Part shown: in pieces, positions 16,781 through 26,009 of the stretch
How positions within the stretch are numbered: the first letter of the stretch is position 1
Layout: each line of letters begins with the position of its first letter
Assembly (NCBI RefSeq): GCF_014204795.1
Contig: NZ_JACHMB010000001.1
Location: forward strand, 10,428,501 to 10,492,500
Direction of reading: 5' to 3'
Source of the DNA: Nonomuraea jabiensis
GTDB taxonomy: Bacteria > Actinomycetota > Actinomycetes > Streptosporangiales > Streptosporangiaceae
Length of the DNA stretch: 64,000 nucleotides
Made by a program: the position numbers and the translations under genes
The notes under the pieces: generated by a model
The model's database searches: none
Told to the model about the DNA's origin: nothing
What the model saw: the letters and a program-made list of their open reading frames with translations, nothing else

Positions 16781-18733
16781 TTAGTCCACCTCCACGACGG
16801 CCTGGGCGAACTGGGCCGAGTACAGGCGGGCGTAGGCCCCGCCCTCGGCCAGCAGCGACTCGTGCGTGCCCTGCTCCACGATCCGGCCCTCCTCCATGAC
16901 GAGGATCAGGCTGGCGTCGCGGATCGTGGACAGCCGGTGGGCGATCACGAAGCTGGTGCGCCCCTCGCGCAGCGAGCTCATCGCCCGCTGGATGAGCACC
17001 TCGGTGCGGGTGTCGACCGAGCTGGTGGCCTCGTCCAGGATCAGGATCGCCGGCTCGGACAGGAACGCCCGGGCGATCGTGATCAGCTGCTTCTCGCCCG
17101 CGCTGACCGTCCCGCCCTCCTCGTCGATCACCGTGTCGTAGCCGTCGGGCAGCGTGTGCGCGATGCGGTCCACGTGGGCGGCCTCCGCGGCGGCCTCGAT
17201 CCGCTCGCGGGTGGCGCCCTCCGCCCCGTAGCCGATGTTCTCCGCGATCGTGCCGCCGAACAGCCAGGTGTCCTGCAGCACCATGCCGATGTTGGCGCGC
17301 AGCTCCTCCCTGGACATGTCGGCGATGTCGACGCCGTCGAGCGTGATGCGGCCGCCGGTCACCTCGTAGAAGCGCATGATGAGGTTGACCAGCGTCGTCT
17401 TGCCCGCTCCCGTGGGGCCGACGATGGCCACGGTCTGGCCGGGCTCCACGGTCAGCGACAGGTTCTCGATCAGCGGCCGGTCCGGCGCGTACCGGAAGGA
17501 CACGTTCTCGAACGCCACCCGGCCCCTGACCTGCGCCGGCCGCTCCGGCTTGGCCGGCTCCGGCGACTGCTCGGGAGCCTCCAGCAGCTCGAAGACCCGC
17601 TCGGCCGAGGCGACGCCCGACTGCACCAGGTTCGCCATGCCGGCCACCTGGGTGAGCGGCTGGCTGAACTGCCGCGAGTACTGGATGAAGGCCTGCACGT
17701 CGCCCAGCGAGATCGAGCCCGAGGCCACCTTGAACCCGCCCACCACCGCGACCAGCACGTAGTTGAGGTTGCCGATGAACATCATCGCCGGCTGGATGAT
17801 CCCGGAGATGAACTGGGCGCGGAAGCTGGAGGTGTACAGGGCGTCGTTGTGCTGCTCGAAGATCTCGGCGGCCTCCTTCTGCCTGCCGAACACCTTGACC
17901 AGCGTGTGCCCGCCGTACATCTCCTCGATGTGGCCGTTGAGCTTGCCCGTCGAGGACCACTGCTTGATGAACTGCGGCTGCGAGCGCTTGCCGATGACGG
18001 TGGTGACGTAGACCGACAGCGGCACGCTGACCAGCGCGATGAGGGCGAGCACGGGCGAGATCCAGAACATCACCACGAGCACCGCCACGACCGTCAGCAC
18101 CGAGGAGATGAGCTGGCTCATCGTCTGCTGCAGCGTCTGGGCGATGTTGTCGGTGTCGTTGGTGGCGCGGCTGAGGATCTCGCCGCGCGGCTGGCCGTCG
18201 AAGTAGCTCAGCGGCAGCCGCGCCAGCTTGGCCTCGATCCGCTCGCGCAGCCGGTACGCCGCCCGCTGCACGACGGTCGTCGTCAGCCGGAACTGCACGA
18301 TGCCGAGCAGCGCCGCCAGCACGTAGATCGCCAGCACCCAGGCCAGCACCTGGGCCAGCGCGGTGAAGTCGATGCCCTGGCCGGGCACCACGTTCATCGA
18401 CGACACCAGGTCGGCGAACGTGCCCTGGCCCCTGGCGCGCAGGCCCGCCACGGCCTGTTCCTTGGTGACCCCGGCGGGCAGCTGGGCCCCGATGATGCCG
18501 GCGAAGATCAGGTCCGTGGCGTGGCCGAGGATCTTGGGGCCCGTCACGGTCAGCGCGACGCTGGCCGTGCCGAGGGCCAGGATGACCGTCAGCAGCGTGC
18601 GCTCGGGGCGCAGCAGCCGCAGCAGGCTGCGGAGCGTGCCGCGGAAGTCGAGGGCCTTCTCGGCGGGCCCGGACATCATCCTGCCCGGCCCGAAACCGGG
18701 CTGGGGCCGGCGCGCGGGCGCTTGAGTCGTCAT
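16781..18733 (-). CDS. ABC exporter half-transporter, catalytic partner
   Basis: A 650-residue type IV ABC exporter half: six membrane helices (about residues 50-370), then a nucleotide-binding domain. Walker A is GPTGAGKTT, Walker B is ILILDEATSSVD with the catalytic Glu, and the switch His is in VIAHRLSTI. Its signature motif is degenerate (VSAGEKQ in place of LSGGQ). The partner gene upstream shows the complementary defects, so the pair should form a heterodimer with one working and one degenerate ATP site. The start overlaps the partner's stop (ATGA). The pair is probably a multidrug or lipid exporter controlled by the TetR protein at the head of the operon. Confidence 0.92.
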   Translation of the reverse strand: MTTQAPARRPQPGFGPGRMMSGPAEKALDFRGTLRSLLRLLRPERTLLTVILALGTASVALTVTGPKILGHATDLIFAGIIGAQLPAGVTKEQAVAGLRARGQGTFADLVSSMNVVPGQGIDFTALAQVLAWVLAIYVLAALLGIVQFRLTTTVVQRAAYRLRERIEAKLARLPLSYFDGQPRGEILSRATNDTDNIAQTLQQTMSQLISSVLTVVAVLVVMFWISPVLALIALVSVPLSVYVTTVIGKRSQPQFIKQWSSTGKLNGHIEEMYGGHTLVKVFGRQKEAAEIFEQHNDALYTSSFRAQFISGIIQPAMMFIGNLNYVLVAVVGGFKVASGSISLGDVQAFIQYSRQFSQPLTQVAGMANLVQSGVASAERVFELLEAPEQSPEPAKPERPAQVRGRVAFENVSFRYAPDRPLIENLSLTVEPGQTVAIVGPTGAGKTTLVNLIMRFYEVTGGRITLDGVDIADMSREELRANIGMVLQDTWLFGGTIAENIGYGAEGATRERIEAAAEAAHVDRIAHTLPDGYDTVIDEEGGTVSAGEKQLITIARAFLSEPAILILDEATSSVDTRTEVLIQRAMSSLREGRTSFVIAHRLSTIRDASLILVMEEGRIVEQGTHESLLAEGGAYARLYSAQFAQAVVEVD

Positions 18734-20466
18734 GCCGCGGCCTCCTGTTCGGTGAGCTGGGACAGCACGATCTCCCGGTAGGTCGGGCAGGTCGTCATGA
18801 GTTCGGCGTGGGTGCCGCTGCCGACCACGCGGCCCTCGTCGAGGACGAGGATGCGGTCGGCGTCGCGGATGGTGTTGACCCGCTGGGCCACGATGACGAT
18901 CGTGGCGTCGGCGATCTCCTCGGCCAGCGCCGCCCGCAGCCGGGCGTCGGTGGCGTAGTCGAGGGCGGAGAAGGAGTCGTCGAACAGGAAGATCTCGGGC
19001 CGGTGCACCAGGGTCCTGGCGATGGCCAGGCGCTGGCGCTGGCCGCCGGAGACGTTCGTGCCGCCCTGGGAGATCGGCTCGTCGAGGCCGCCGGGCATCG
19101 CCTCGACGAACTCGCGGGCCTGGGCCACCTCCAGGGCCCTCCACAGCTCCTCGTCGGTCGCGTCCGGCCTGCCGTACCTCAGGTTGGAGGCGACGGTGCC
19201 GGAGAAGAGGTAGGGCGACTGCGGCACCAGGCCGACCGCCCGGGAGAGCGCGGCCATGTCGAGGTCGCGCACGTCGACGCCGTCGACCAGCACCTCGCCG
19301 GCGGTCGCGTCGAACAGGCGCGGGATGAGGTTGAGCAGCGTCGTCTTGCCGCTGCCCGTGCTGCCGATGATCGCGGTCGTCCGGCCGGGCCGCGCCGTGA
19401 AGCTCACGTCGCACAGCACCGGCTCCTCGGCGCCCGGGTAGCGGAAGTCCACCGACCGCAGCTCCAGCTCGCCGATATGCCTGTCGGGGGTGACGGGGGC
19501 CTTCGGCGGGTGCACGGTCGGCTCGGTGTCGAGCACCTCCTCGATGCGCTCGGCGCAGACCTCGGCGCGCGGGATCATCATGAACATGAACATCGCCATC
19601 ATCACCGACATGAGGATCTGCATGAGGTAGGAGATGACCGCGGTCAGCGCGCCCACCTGCATGCTCCCGTCGGCGATGCGGTGTCCGCCGAACCACACCA
19701 CGGCGACGCTGGAGACGTTCACCACCAGCATCACCGAGGGGAACATCAGCGCCATCAGCCGCCCGACCCGCAGCGACACGTCGGTCAGCTGGTCGTTGGC
19801 CACGCCGAAGCGCTCGCGCTCGTGCCTGTCGCGGACGAAGGCCCTGATGACCCGGATGCCGGTGATCTGCTCGCGCAGCACCTGGTTGATCCGGTCGATG
19901 CGCTCCTGCATCGTGCGGAAGAGCGGGCGCATCAGCACCACGATCACGCCCACGATGACGATCATCACGGGCAGCACGACGAGCAGCAGCGACGACAGCG
20001 CCGCGTCCTGGCGCAGCGCCAGCACGATGCCGCCGACGCACATGATCGGCGCCGCCACCATCATGGTGAACGTCATCAGCACGAGCAGCTGGATCTGCTG
20101 CACGTCGTTGGTGGTCCGGGTGATCAGGGACGGGGCGCCGAACCTGTTGACCTCCTGGGCGGAGAAGTCCTGCACCCGGTGGAAGATCGCGGCCCGCAGG
20201 TCCCGGCCCAGGGCCATCGAGGTCCGGGCGCCGTAGTAGACGGCCACGATCGAGCAGACGATCTGGATGAGGGTCACACCGAGCATCACCAGCCCGATGC
20301 GCATGATGTAGCCGGTGTCGCCCTTGACGACGCCGTCGTCGATGATGTCGGCGTTGAGGGTGGGGAGATAGAGCGTGGCCAGGGTCTGCACGAACTGGAA
20401 GAGGACCACGAGTGTGATCTCTTTCCCGTACGGCCTGAGCTGGACCCGCAGGAGACGGAGCAGCAT
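18730..20466 (-). CDS. ABC exporter half-transporter, degenerate-site partner
   Basis: A 578-residue half exporter with six membrane helices (about 15-310) and an ATPase domain. Walker A is GSTGSGKTT and the signature VSGGQRQ is good. However, Walker B ends Asp-Asp (IFLFDDSFSALD), so the catalytic Glu is Asp, and the switch His is Gln (IVAQRVNTI). These are the hallmarks of the non-hydrolysing site in heterodimeric exporters such as BmrCD or TM287/288. The ATG at 20466 shares one base with the tetR stop (TGATG). The two halves together complete one consensus site and one degenerate site. Confidence 0.92.
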   Translation of the reverse strand: MLLRLLRVQLRPYGKEITLVVLFQFVQTLATLYLPTLNADIIDDGVVKGDTGYIMRIGLVMLGVTLIQIVCSIVAVYYGARTSMALGRDLRAAIFHRVQDFSAQEVNRFGAPSLITRTTNDVQQIQLLVLMTFTMMVAAPIMCVGGIVLALRQDAALSSLLLVVLPVMIVIVGVIVVLMRPLFRTMQERIDRINQVLREQITGIRVIRAFVRDRHERERFGVANDQLTDVSLRVGRLMALMFPSVMLVVNVSSVAVVWFGGHRIADGSMQVGALTAVISYLMQILMSVMMAMFMFMMIPRAEVCAERIEEVLDTEPTVHPPKAPVTPDRHIGELELRSVDFRYPGAEEPVLCDVSFTARPGRTTAIIGSTGSGKTTLLNLIPRLFDATAGEVLVDGVDVRDLDMAALSRAVGLVPQSPYLFSGTVASNLRYGRPDATDEELWRALEVAQAREFVEAMPGGLDEPISQGGTNVSGGQRQRLAIARTLVHRPEIFLFDDSFSALDYATDARLRAALAEEIADATIVIVAQRVNTIRDADRILVLDEGRVVGSGTHAELMTTCPTYREIVLSQLTEQEAAA

Positions 20467-21092
20467 CAAGAGGAGCTTTCTGTCGATGGGGTGGTAGCGG
20501 GCCGCACGAGCAGCCCGTCGAGCAGAACGGAGACGATCTCCTCGTCGTCCAGGTCGCCGAACTCGCCGATCCGGCCGAAGCCGCGGTGCTCGCTCGACGC
20601 GATCAGCACGAGCAGCAGCTGCGCCGTGGCCTGGGGCGAGCGGCGCAGCCGGTCGCGGTCGGGCTCGATCAGGGCGGCCAGCCCGTCCACGATCAGGCGC
20701 CGGCCCTCCATGATCTGCTCGAAGAACTCGGCGTCGTCGGCCATCAGCTGCTTGGGCACGGCCATGAGGTTGGCGTTGGCCCTCATCCCCTTCCGCAGCA
20801 TCGCGACCGCCTCGCTCAGCCGCGCGCGCAGCTCGGCCCGCGTGCCGATGCCCGCCAGCGCCTCCGCCGCCGGCCGCGAGTCGAACGCGACCATGAGCGT
20901 CGCCCGCAGCAGCGAGGCCTTGTCGGGGAAGACGCCGAAGATCGTGCCCTCGGCCACGCCCGCGGCCTCGGCGATCTGACGGGTGCTCACCGCGGCGCCG
21001 TACTCCCGCAGCAGCGGGAGCGTGGCGGCGATCAGCGCGGCACGGCGGTCTTCCGGCGCCATGGCCGGCACCCTTCGTCTCCTCCTGTTCAT
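20466..21092 (-). CDS. TetR-family repressor of the ABC exporter
   Basis: A 208-residue TetR-type regulator with its helix-turn-helix at about residues 36-55 (STRQIAEAAGVAEGTIFGVF). The C-terminal ligand domain is variable. I chose the ATG at 21092; an in-frame ATG 30 bases further in is possible. It is the first gene of the exporter operon and overlaps it by one base, so it most likely represses its own operon. A 16-base near-palindrome at 21109-21124, just upstream, is the probable operator. Confidence 0.88.
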   Translation of the reverse strand: MNRRRRRVPAMAPEDRRAALIAATLPLLREYGAAVSTRQIAEAAGVAEGTIFGVFPDKASLLRATLMVAFDSRPAAEALAGIGTRAELRARLSEAVAMLRKGMRANANLMAVPKQLMADDAEFFEQIMEGRRLIVDGLAALIEPDRDRLRRSPQATAQLLLVLIASSEHRGFGRIGEFGDLDDEEIVSVLLDGLLVRPATTPSTESSS

Positions 21093-21108
21093 AGCGGGCA
21101 ATCCTAAT

Positions 21109-21124
21109 GAGCGAGTACTCACTC
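21109..21124. promoter_or_regulatory. TetR operator candidate
   Basis: GAGCGAGTACTCACTC is a 16-base dyad centred on GT/AC with one mismatched base pair. It lies 16 bases upstream of the tetR start and 43 bases upstream of the divergent DMT gene, so it could control both directions. Confidence 0.6.
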
Positions 21125-21155
21125 GTTCAAATGGTTATGTGTCAGGACCAACCGC

Positions 21156-21161
21156 TACGCT
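21156..21161 (+). promoter_or_regulatory. -10 element of a leaderless DMT transporter transcript
   Basis: TACGCT is followed six bases later by the GTG start at 21168, and no ribosome-binding site is present. Confidence 0.5.
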
Positions 21162-21167
21162 CCATCC

Positions 21168-22109
21168 GTGCTCAAACCTTGGTTGCCCGGTTTCCTGCTG
21201 CTCGCCGCCATCTGGGGCAACAGCTTCTTCTTCATCAAGGTCGCCGTGGAGGCCCTGCATCCGCTCCAGGTCTCCTTCGGCCGGATGGTCATCGGGGCGC
21301 TGGTGCTCCTGCTGGCCGTGCTGCTCGGCGGCAAGCGGCTGCCGCGCGACCCGCGCCTGTGGGGTCACTTCCAGGTCGCCTCGATCGTGCTGACCACGCT
21401 GCCGTTCACCCTCTTCGCGTACGGCGAGCAGTACGTCTCCTCCGTGGTCGCCGCCATCTGGAACGCCACCACCCCGCTCTGCACGCTCGCCTTCACCCTG
21501 CTGCTGCGCACCGAGAAGGCGACCACCGGCCGGGTGGCGGGCCTGGGCCTCGGCTTCGCGGGCGTCATGGTCGTGCTCGGGATCTGGCAGCCGATGGGCG
21601 GCGGGCAGCTCGGCGGCAGCCTGGCCTGCTTCGCCGCCGCGGCCTGCTACGGGATCGGCGGCGCCTACATGGGCCGCTTCATCACCGGCCGGCGCCCCGA
21701 GCCGCCGGTCGTGCTGGCCGCCGGGCAGCTGCTCAGCGGCGCGGTGCAGCTGGCCGTGATCACGCTGCTGGCAGGGGTGCCGCTGGTGGACCCGCACGCG
21801 CCCGCCGCGGTCTGGTGGAGCCTGGCCGGGCTCGGCGGGCTGGGCACCGGGCTGGCGTACCTGCTGCTCTACTGGGTGCAGGTCCGCGCGGGGGTCACCA
21901 CGACCTCCACGGTCACCTACCTGCTGCCGGTCTTCGCCGCGGTCTCCGGGGTGGCCATCCTGGGCGAGGGCCTCAGCTGGAACCAGCCGGTCGGCGCCGT
22001 CGTCATCCTCGCCGCCATCGCGCTCACCCAGCGCGCCGCGCCCCGCCCCGTCCCCGCTCAGCCCGAGCAGGCCCCCGGCGCCATGGATCACCCGGCGCCT
22101 CAACCATGA
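21168..22109 (+). CDS. DMT-superfamily (EamA) transporter
   Basis: A 313-residue protein with ten predicted membrane helices in two EamA repeats (about 5-140 and 150-290), the usual size for this family of metabolite and drug exporters. Landmarks are IWGNSFFFIK near the start and the FAAVSGVAILGEGLSWNQPVGA stretch near residue 260. The GTG start lacks a Shine-Dalgarno sequence and sits just after a -10 element, so the mRNA is probably leaderless. It is divergent from the tetR-exporter operon and may share the operator between them. The substrate is unknown. Confidence 0.85.
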   Translation: MLKPWLPGFLLLAAIWGNSFFFIKVAVEALHPLQVSFGRMVIGALVLLLAVLLGGKRLPRDPRLWGHFQVASIVLTTLPFTLFAYGEQYVSSVVAAIWNATTPLCTLAFTLLLRTEKATTGRVAGLGLGFAGVMVVLGIWQPMGGGQLGGSLACFAAAACYGIGGAYMGRFITGRRPEPPVVLAAGQLLSGAVQLAVITLLAGVPLVDPHAPAAVWWSLAGLGGLGTGLAYLLLYWVQVRAGVTTTSTVTYLLPVFAAVSGVAILGEGLSWNQPVGAVVILAAIALTQRAAPRPVPAQPEQAPGAMDHPAPQP

Positions 22110-22214
22110 ACGGGGAATGAATTCTGCCGTAAGGTCGCCTTTCCGACCGCGCGGACCCGGCAATCGCCATCCCATAATTCCAGCCATGGGGGTTATTTCA
22201 AGAAACAGAATGCG

Positions 22215-23297
22215 ATGAAGCGCTGGATCGGTGTCATTCTGGCGGCGGTTCTGGCCGGGGTGGCGGTCGTGGCGATCCTCTTGGGGAACCGGGCGGACGA
22301 GGCCCCGGAGGCGCTGGTGGTGCGGGGGGTCATCGGGTCGGAGAAGAAGCCGTTCTTCGACGACCCCCGGGTCAAGGCGGCCTTCGCCAGGCACGGGCTG
22401 CGGGTGGAGGTGGACACCGCGGGGTCGCGGCAGATCGTCACCGACGTGGACCTGAGCCGCTACGGCTTCGCCTTCCCCTCCAGCGTTCCGGCCGCCGAGC
22501 GGATCAAGCGCGACCGCAAGGCGGTCACCACATATTCGCCGTTCTACTCGCCGATGGCGGTGGCCACGTTCGAGCCGATCGCGAAGCTGCTGGCGGGGGC
22601 GGGCGTGGTCCGCGATTCCGACAAAGGTTACCAAATCCTTGATATTAGGAAATATCTCGATTTAATAGACAAAGGCACGCGCTGGGATCAGCTTCCCGGC
22701 AATTCTGCTTACCGGGCTCGTAAGCGGATCCTCCTCACCACCACCGACATCCGTACCTCCAACTCCGCCGCCATGTACCTGGCGGCCATCGGCTACGTCG
22801 CCAACGGCGAGGACGTCCCCACCTCCGACGCGCAGATCGCCAAGATCGCCCCGGTGATCGCCCCCGCCGTACTCGACCAGGGCTTCTCCGAGTCCACCAG
22901 CGAGGCGTCGTTCGACGACTACCTGGCGCTGGGCGCGGGCAAGACGCCGCTGCTGGTCGTCTACGAGGCGCAGTACCTGGCGCACGTCTTCGCCGGCGAC
23001 GGCGCGATCAAGCCCGAGATGCGGCTGATCTATCCCTCGCCGACCGTGCTCAGCAAGCACACGCTGGTCCCGCTGACCCAGCCGGGCGACCGCGTGGGGC
23101 AGTTGCTCACGAAGGACGCCGAGCTGCAGGCCCTGGCGGCCGCGTACGGCTTCCGCACCACCGACCCTCAGGCGTTCGCCGGCCTGGTCGCCAAGACCGG
23201 GGCGCCGGCGGCGGCCGAGCTGGTGGACGTCGTCGAGCCGCCCACGTACGAGCGGCTGGACCAGCTCATCACCACCATCGACTCAGCCCGGCCCTAG
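22215..23297 (+). CDS. membrane-anchored binding-protein-like component of the TelA cassette
   Basis: A 360-residue protein with a single N-terminal hydrophobic segment (about 5-24) and no lipobox Cys, so it is probably membrane-anchored outside the cell. The rest resembles periplasmic-binding-protein folds: a VVRGVIGSEKKPFF strand, a YSPFYSPMAVATFEPIA segment and a late LVVYEAQYL. It resembles the binding half of the VWA lipoprotein two genes downstream only in broad layout. Residues about 136-165 are encoded by an AT-rich patch that includes a TTA leucine codon at 22662. The weakly initiated ATG is 17 bases ahead of no obvious operon neighbour; telA follows after 16 bases. Function unknown. 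Confidence 0.7.
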   Translation: MKRWIGVILAAVLAGVAVVAILLGNRADEAPEALVVRGVIGSEKKPFFDDPRVKAAFARHGLRVEVDTAGSRQIVTDVDLSRYGFAFPSSVPAAERIKRDRKAVTTYSPFYSPMAVATFEPIAKLLAGAGVVRDSDKGYQILDIRKYLDLIDKGTRWDQLPGNSAYRARKRILLTTTDIRTSNSAAMYLAAIGYVANGEDVPTSDAQIAKIAPVIAPAVLDQGFSESTSEASFDDYLALGAGKTPLLVVYEAQYLAHVFAGDGAIKPEMRLIYPSPTVLSKHTLVPLTQPGDRVGQLLTKDAELQALAAAYGFRTTDPQAFAGLVAKTGAPAAAELVDVVEPPTYERLDQLITTIDSARP

Positions 23298-23313
23298 CAA
23301 GGAGATCCCGCAC

Positions 23314-24456
23314 GTGTCCGATCTGGTGCTCACGCCGCCCGAGCCGGTCGCCCCGGTGCCGGCCGAGACGGCGGCCACCATGCTGCCGATCGCCGGCGAG
23401 CGCGCCGCCGAGCTGGCCGCCAAGGCCCGTGACTTCGCCGGCGAGCTGAGCGGGCTCGACCACCGCTCCCCCGAGTTCTCCCGCAAGGTGCACGACATCG
23501 CCTCGATGGGCGACACCGAGATCAAGTCGGCCTCCCAGGTGGCCAACCGCATGCTCAAGCGGCCGGTCGCCGCCCTGGACGCGGCCCGGGGCGAGGGCGC
23601 CGACGCCCAGGCCAGGGTCGCCAAGGGGCTGGTGGCGCTGCGCCGTACCGTCGTGGACCTGGACCCGAAGCAGGCGGCGAGCGGGACGCGCAAGCTCCTG
23701 GGGCTCATCCCGTTCGGCGACCGGCTGCGCGACTACTTCGCCAAGTACCACTCCGCGCAGAAGCACATCGACGACATCATCCGCGCGCTGAAGTCCGGCC
23801 AGGACGAGCTGCTGCGCGACAACGCCGCCATCGAGGGCGAGAAGGCGAACCTGTGGGAGACGATGACCCGGCTGCAGGAGTACGCGGTCCTCGCCCAGGC
23901 CATGGACGCCGCTCTTGAGGAGCGCATCGCGCTGGCCGACGAGGAGCGGGCCACGGCGCTGCGCTCCGACGCCCTGTTCACCGTGCGCCAGCGCCACCAG
24001 GACCTGCTCACCCAGCTCGCCGTGTCGGCCCAGGGCTACCTGGCGCTCGACCTCGTACGCAAGAACAACCTGGAGCTGAGCAAGGGCGTGGACCGCGCCA
24101 CCACGACCACGGTCGCGGCGCTGCGCACGGCGGTGACGGTCGCGCAGGCGCTGGCGAACCAGAAGCTGGTGCTCGACCAGATCACCGCGCTGAACGCCAC
24201 GACCGGTGACCTGATCCTGGCCACCAGCGAGATGCTGCGCACCCAGGCGGGCGCGATCCAGAACCAGGCGGCCTCGACGACCGTGGACCTGGACACGCTG
24301 CGGAAGGCGTTCGACAACGTCTACGCCACGATGGACATGATCGACGCGTTCCGGTCGAAGGCCGTGGACAACATGGCGGCCACCGTCGACAGCCTGTCCG
24401 CCGAGCTGGGACACGCCAAGGCGTACCTCGAGCGGGCCCGGGAGGGCGAGCGATGA
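23314..24456 (+). CDS. telA: TelA/KlaA toxic-anion-resistance family protein
   Basis: A 380-residue, almost wholly alpha-helical cytoplasmic protein of the TelA family, first linked to tellurite resistance. The family core is visible in the conserved FGDRLRDYFAKYHSAQKHIDDII (about 130-152), AIEGEKANLWETMTRLQEY and the late DAFRSKAVDNM segment. The whole chain suggests long coiled coils. The start is GTG at 23314 with AAGGAG upstream, and the stop overlaps the VWA gene start (ATGA). From the literature, TelA proteins co-occur with XpaC-like membrane proteins and VWA proteins in stress-response gene clusters; the molecular activity is not established. Confidence 0.9.
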   Translation: MSDLVLTPPEPVAPVPAETAATMLPIAGERAAELAAKARDFAGELSGLDHRSPEFSRKVHDIASMGDTEIKSASQVANRMLKRPVAALDAARGEGADAQARVAKGLVALRRTVVDLDPKQAASGTRKLLGLIPFGDRLRDYFAKYHSAQKHIDDIIRALKSGQDELLRDNAAIEGEKANLWETMTRLQEYAVLAQAMDAALEERIALADEERATALRSDALFTVRQRHQDLLTQLAVSAQGYLALDLVRKNNLELSKGVDRATTTTVAALRTAVTVAQALANQKLVLDQITALNATTGDLILATSEMLRTQAGAIQNQAASTTVDLDTLRKAFDNVYATMDMIDAFRSKAVDNMAATVDSLSAELGHAKAYLERAREGER

Positions 24457-26009
24457 GACGAGCCCTGCCCCTCGTCCTGCTCACCGCCTTACTGGCCGCC
24501 CTGCTGGCGGGCTGCGGCTCGGGCGAGGAGCCCGCCGACGCGCCCGACGTGCTCCGCGTGCTGGCCGGCAGCGAGATCAAGGACCTCGAGCCGCTGCTGC
24601 GGCGGGCCGAGGCGGAGGCCGGCGTCAAGGTGCGGCTTACCTACACCGGCACGCTCGACGGCGCCGAGCAGGTCGCGAGCGGCCGCGCCGACGGCCGGCT
24701 GGACGCGGTCTGGTTCTCCTCCAACCGCTACCTGTCCCTGATCGACGGCGCGCAGGCCAGGCTGTCCACCCAGTCCAAGATCATGATCTCCCCCGTCGTG
24801 CTGGGGCTGAAGCCCGCCAAGGCCCGCGAGCTCGGCTGGGACGGCAAGCAGGTCACCTGGGCCGACATCGCGCGGGCGGCCAAGGAGGGCAGGTTCGGCT
24901 TCGCCATGACGAACCCCGCCTCCTCCAACTCCGGCTTCTCCGCCCTGGTCGGGGTGGCCGCGGCGCTGTCGGACGCGGACGGCGCGCTCAGCGCCGAGCA
25001 GGTCGCGTCGGTGACGCCGCGGCTGAAGGAGTTCTTCTCCGCGCAGCGCCTGACGGCCGGCTCGTCGGGATGGCTGGCCGACGCCTACGCCCGCGACCGG
25101 CGCGTGGACGGCATGGTCAACTACGAGTCGGTCCTGCTGGGGATGCGCGAGCCGCTGACGCTCGTCTACCCGTCCGACGGCGTGGTCACCGCTGACTACC
25201 CGCTCACGCTGCTCGCCTCGGCCCCCGAGCCCAAGAAGGCCCTGTACGGCAAGCTCACCGCCTGGTTGCGCAGCCCCGCCGTGCAGAAGGACATCATGAC
25301 CGGCACCCACCGCCGGCCGATCGCGCCGGGCGTGACCCCGGACCCCCGCTTCGGCGGCCGGCAGCTGATCGAGCTGCCGTTCCCCAACCGGCGCAGCACC
25401 GCCGACGAGCTGATCGCCACCTACCTCAACCAGGTGCGGGTCCCGGCGGAGGCGCGGTTCGTGCTGGACACCTCCGGCTCGATGGAGGGCGAGCGGATCG
25501 ACGCGCTGAAGCAGGCGCTGGTCGCCCTGACCGGCGCCGACACCTCCGCCTCCGGTGCGTTCTCGCGCTTCAGCAACCGCGAGGCCGTCACGATGATCCC
25601 GTTCAGCAGCGCGCCGATGAAGGCGGTCCCGTTCACCGTGCCAGAACGCGACCCGGCACCGGTGCTCGCCGAGATCAAGGCGTTCACGGAAGGGCTGTCC
25701 GCGGGCGGCGGCACCGCGATCTACGACAGCCTGGCCGCCGCCTACGACCGCCCGGTGACGCCCGGGCACTACACCTCGGTCGTGCTCATGACCGACGGCG
25801 ACAACACCGACGGCTCCGACTACGCCGCCTTCGAGGCCCGTTATCGGGCGCTGCCGGAGGACCGGCGGGCGCCGGCGTTCGTGGTGCTGTTCGGCGAGAG
25901 CGACGTCGAGGAGATGCGCAAGGTCGCCGAGCTGACCGGCGGCGCCGTGTTCGACGCCCGCAAGACGTCGCTGAGCAGCGCCTTCAAGGAGATCCGTGGC
26001 TATCAGTGA
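24453..26009 (+). CDS. lipoprotein fusing a solute-binding domain to a von Willebrand A domain
   Basis: This 518-residue protein starts with a lipoprotein signal (lipobox LLAG-Cys21). Residues about 30-320 look like an extracellular solute-binding protein, with YTGTLDGAEQVASGRADG and AVWFSSNRY typical of molybdate/iron-type binders. Residues about 330-518 are a von Willebrand A domain with a full metal-ion adhesion site: Asp339-x-Ser341-x-Ser343, Thr421 in GGGTAIYDSL and Asp448 in MTDGDN. A TTA codon lies at position 13, inside the signal peptide. The ATG overlaps the telA stop. I infer a surface sensor or scaffold that couples ligand binding to metal-dependent protein contact. Confidence 0.85.
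   Translation: MRRALPLVLLTALLAALLAGCGSGEEPADAPDVLRVLAGSEIKDLEPLLRRAEAEAGVKVRLTYTGTLDGAEQVASGRADGRLDAVWFSSNRYLSLIDGAQARLSTQSKIMISPVVLGLKPAKARELGWDGKQVTWADIARAAKEGRFGFAMTNPASSNSGFSALVGVAAALSDADGALSAEQVASVTPRLKEFFSAQRLTAGSSGWLADAYARDRRVDGMVNYESVLLGMREPLTLVYPSDGVVTADYPLTLLASAPEPKKALYGKLTAWLRSPAVQKDIMTGTHRRPIAPGVTPDPRFGGRQLIELPFPNRRSTADELIATYLNQVRVPAEARFVLDTSGSMEGERIDALKQALVALTGADTSASGAFSRFSNREAVTMIPFSSAPMKAVPFTVPERDPAPVLAEIKAFTEGLSAGGGTAIYDSLAAAYDRPVTPGHYTSVVLMTDGDNTDGSDYAAFEARYRALPEDRRAPAFVVLFGESDVEEMRKVAELTGGAVFDARKTSLSSAFKEIRGYQ

Noticed and set aside
22620..22715. AT-rich patch considered as an inserted mobile fragment
   Set aside because: The frame and protein context continue without a break, and no terminal repeats or target duplication are seen. 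It is kept only as a compositional oddity.
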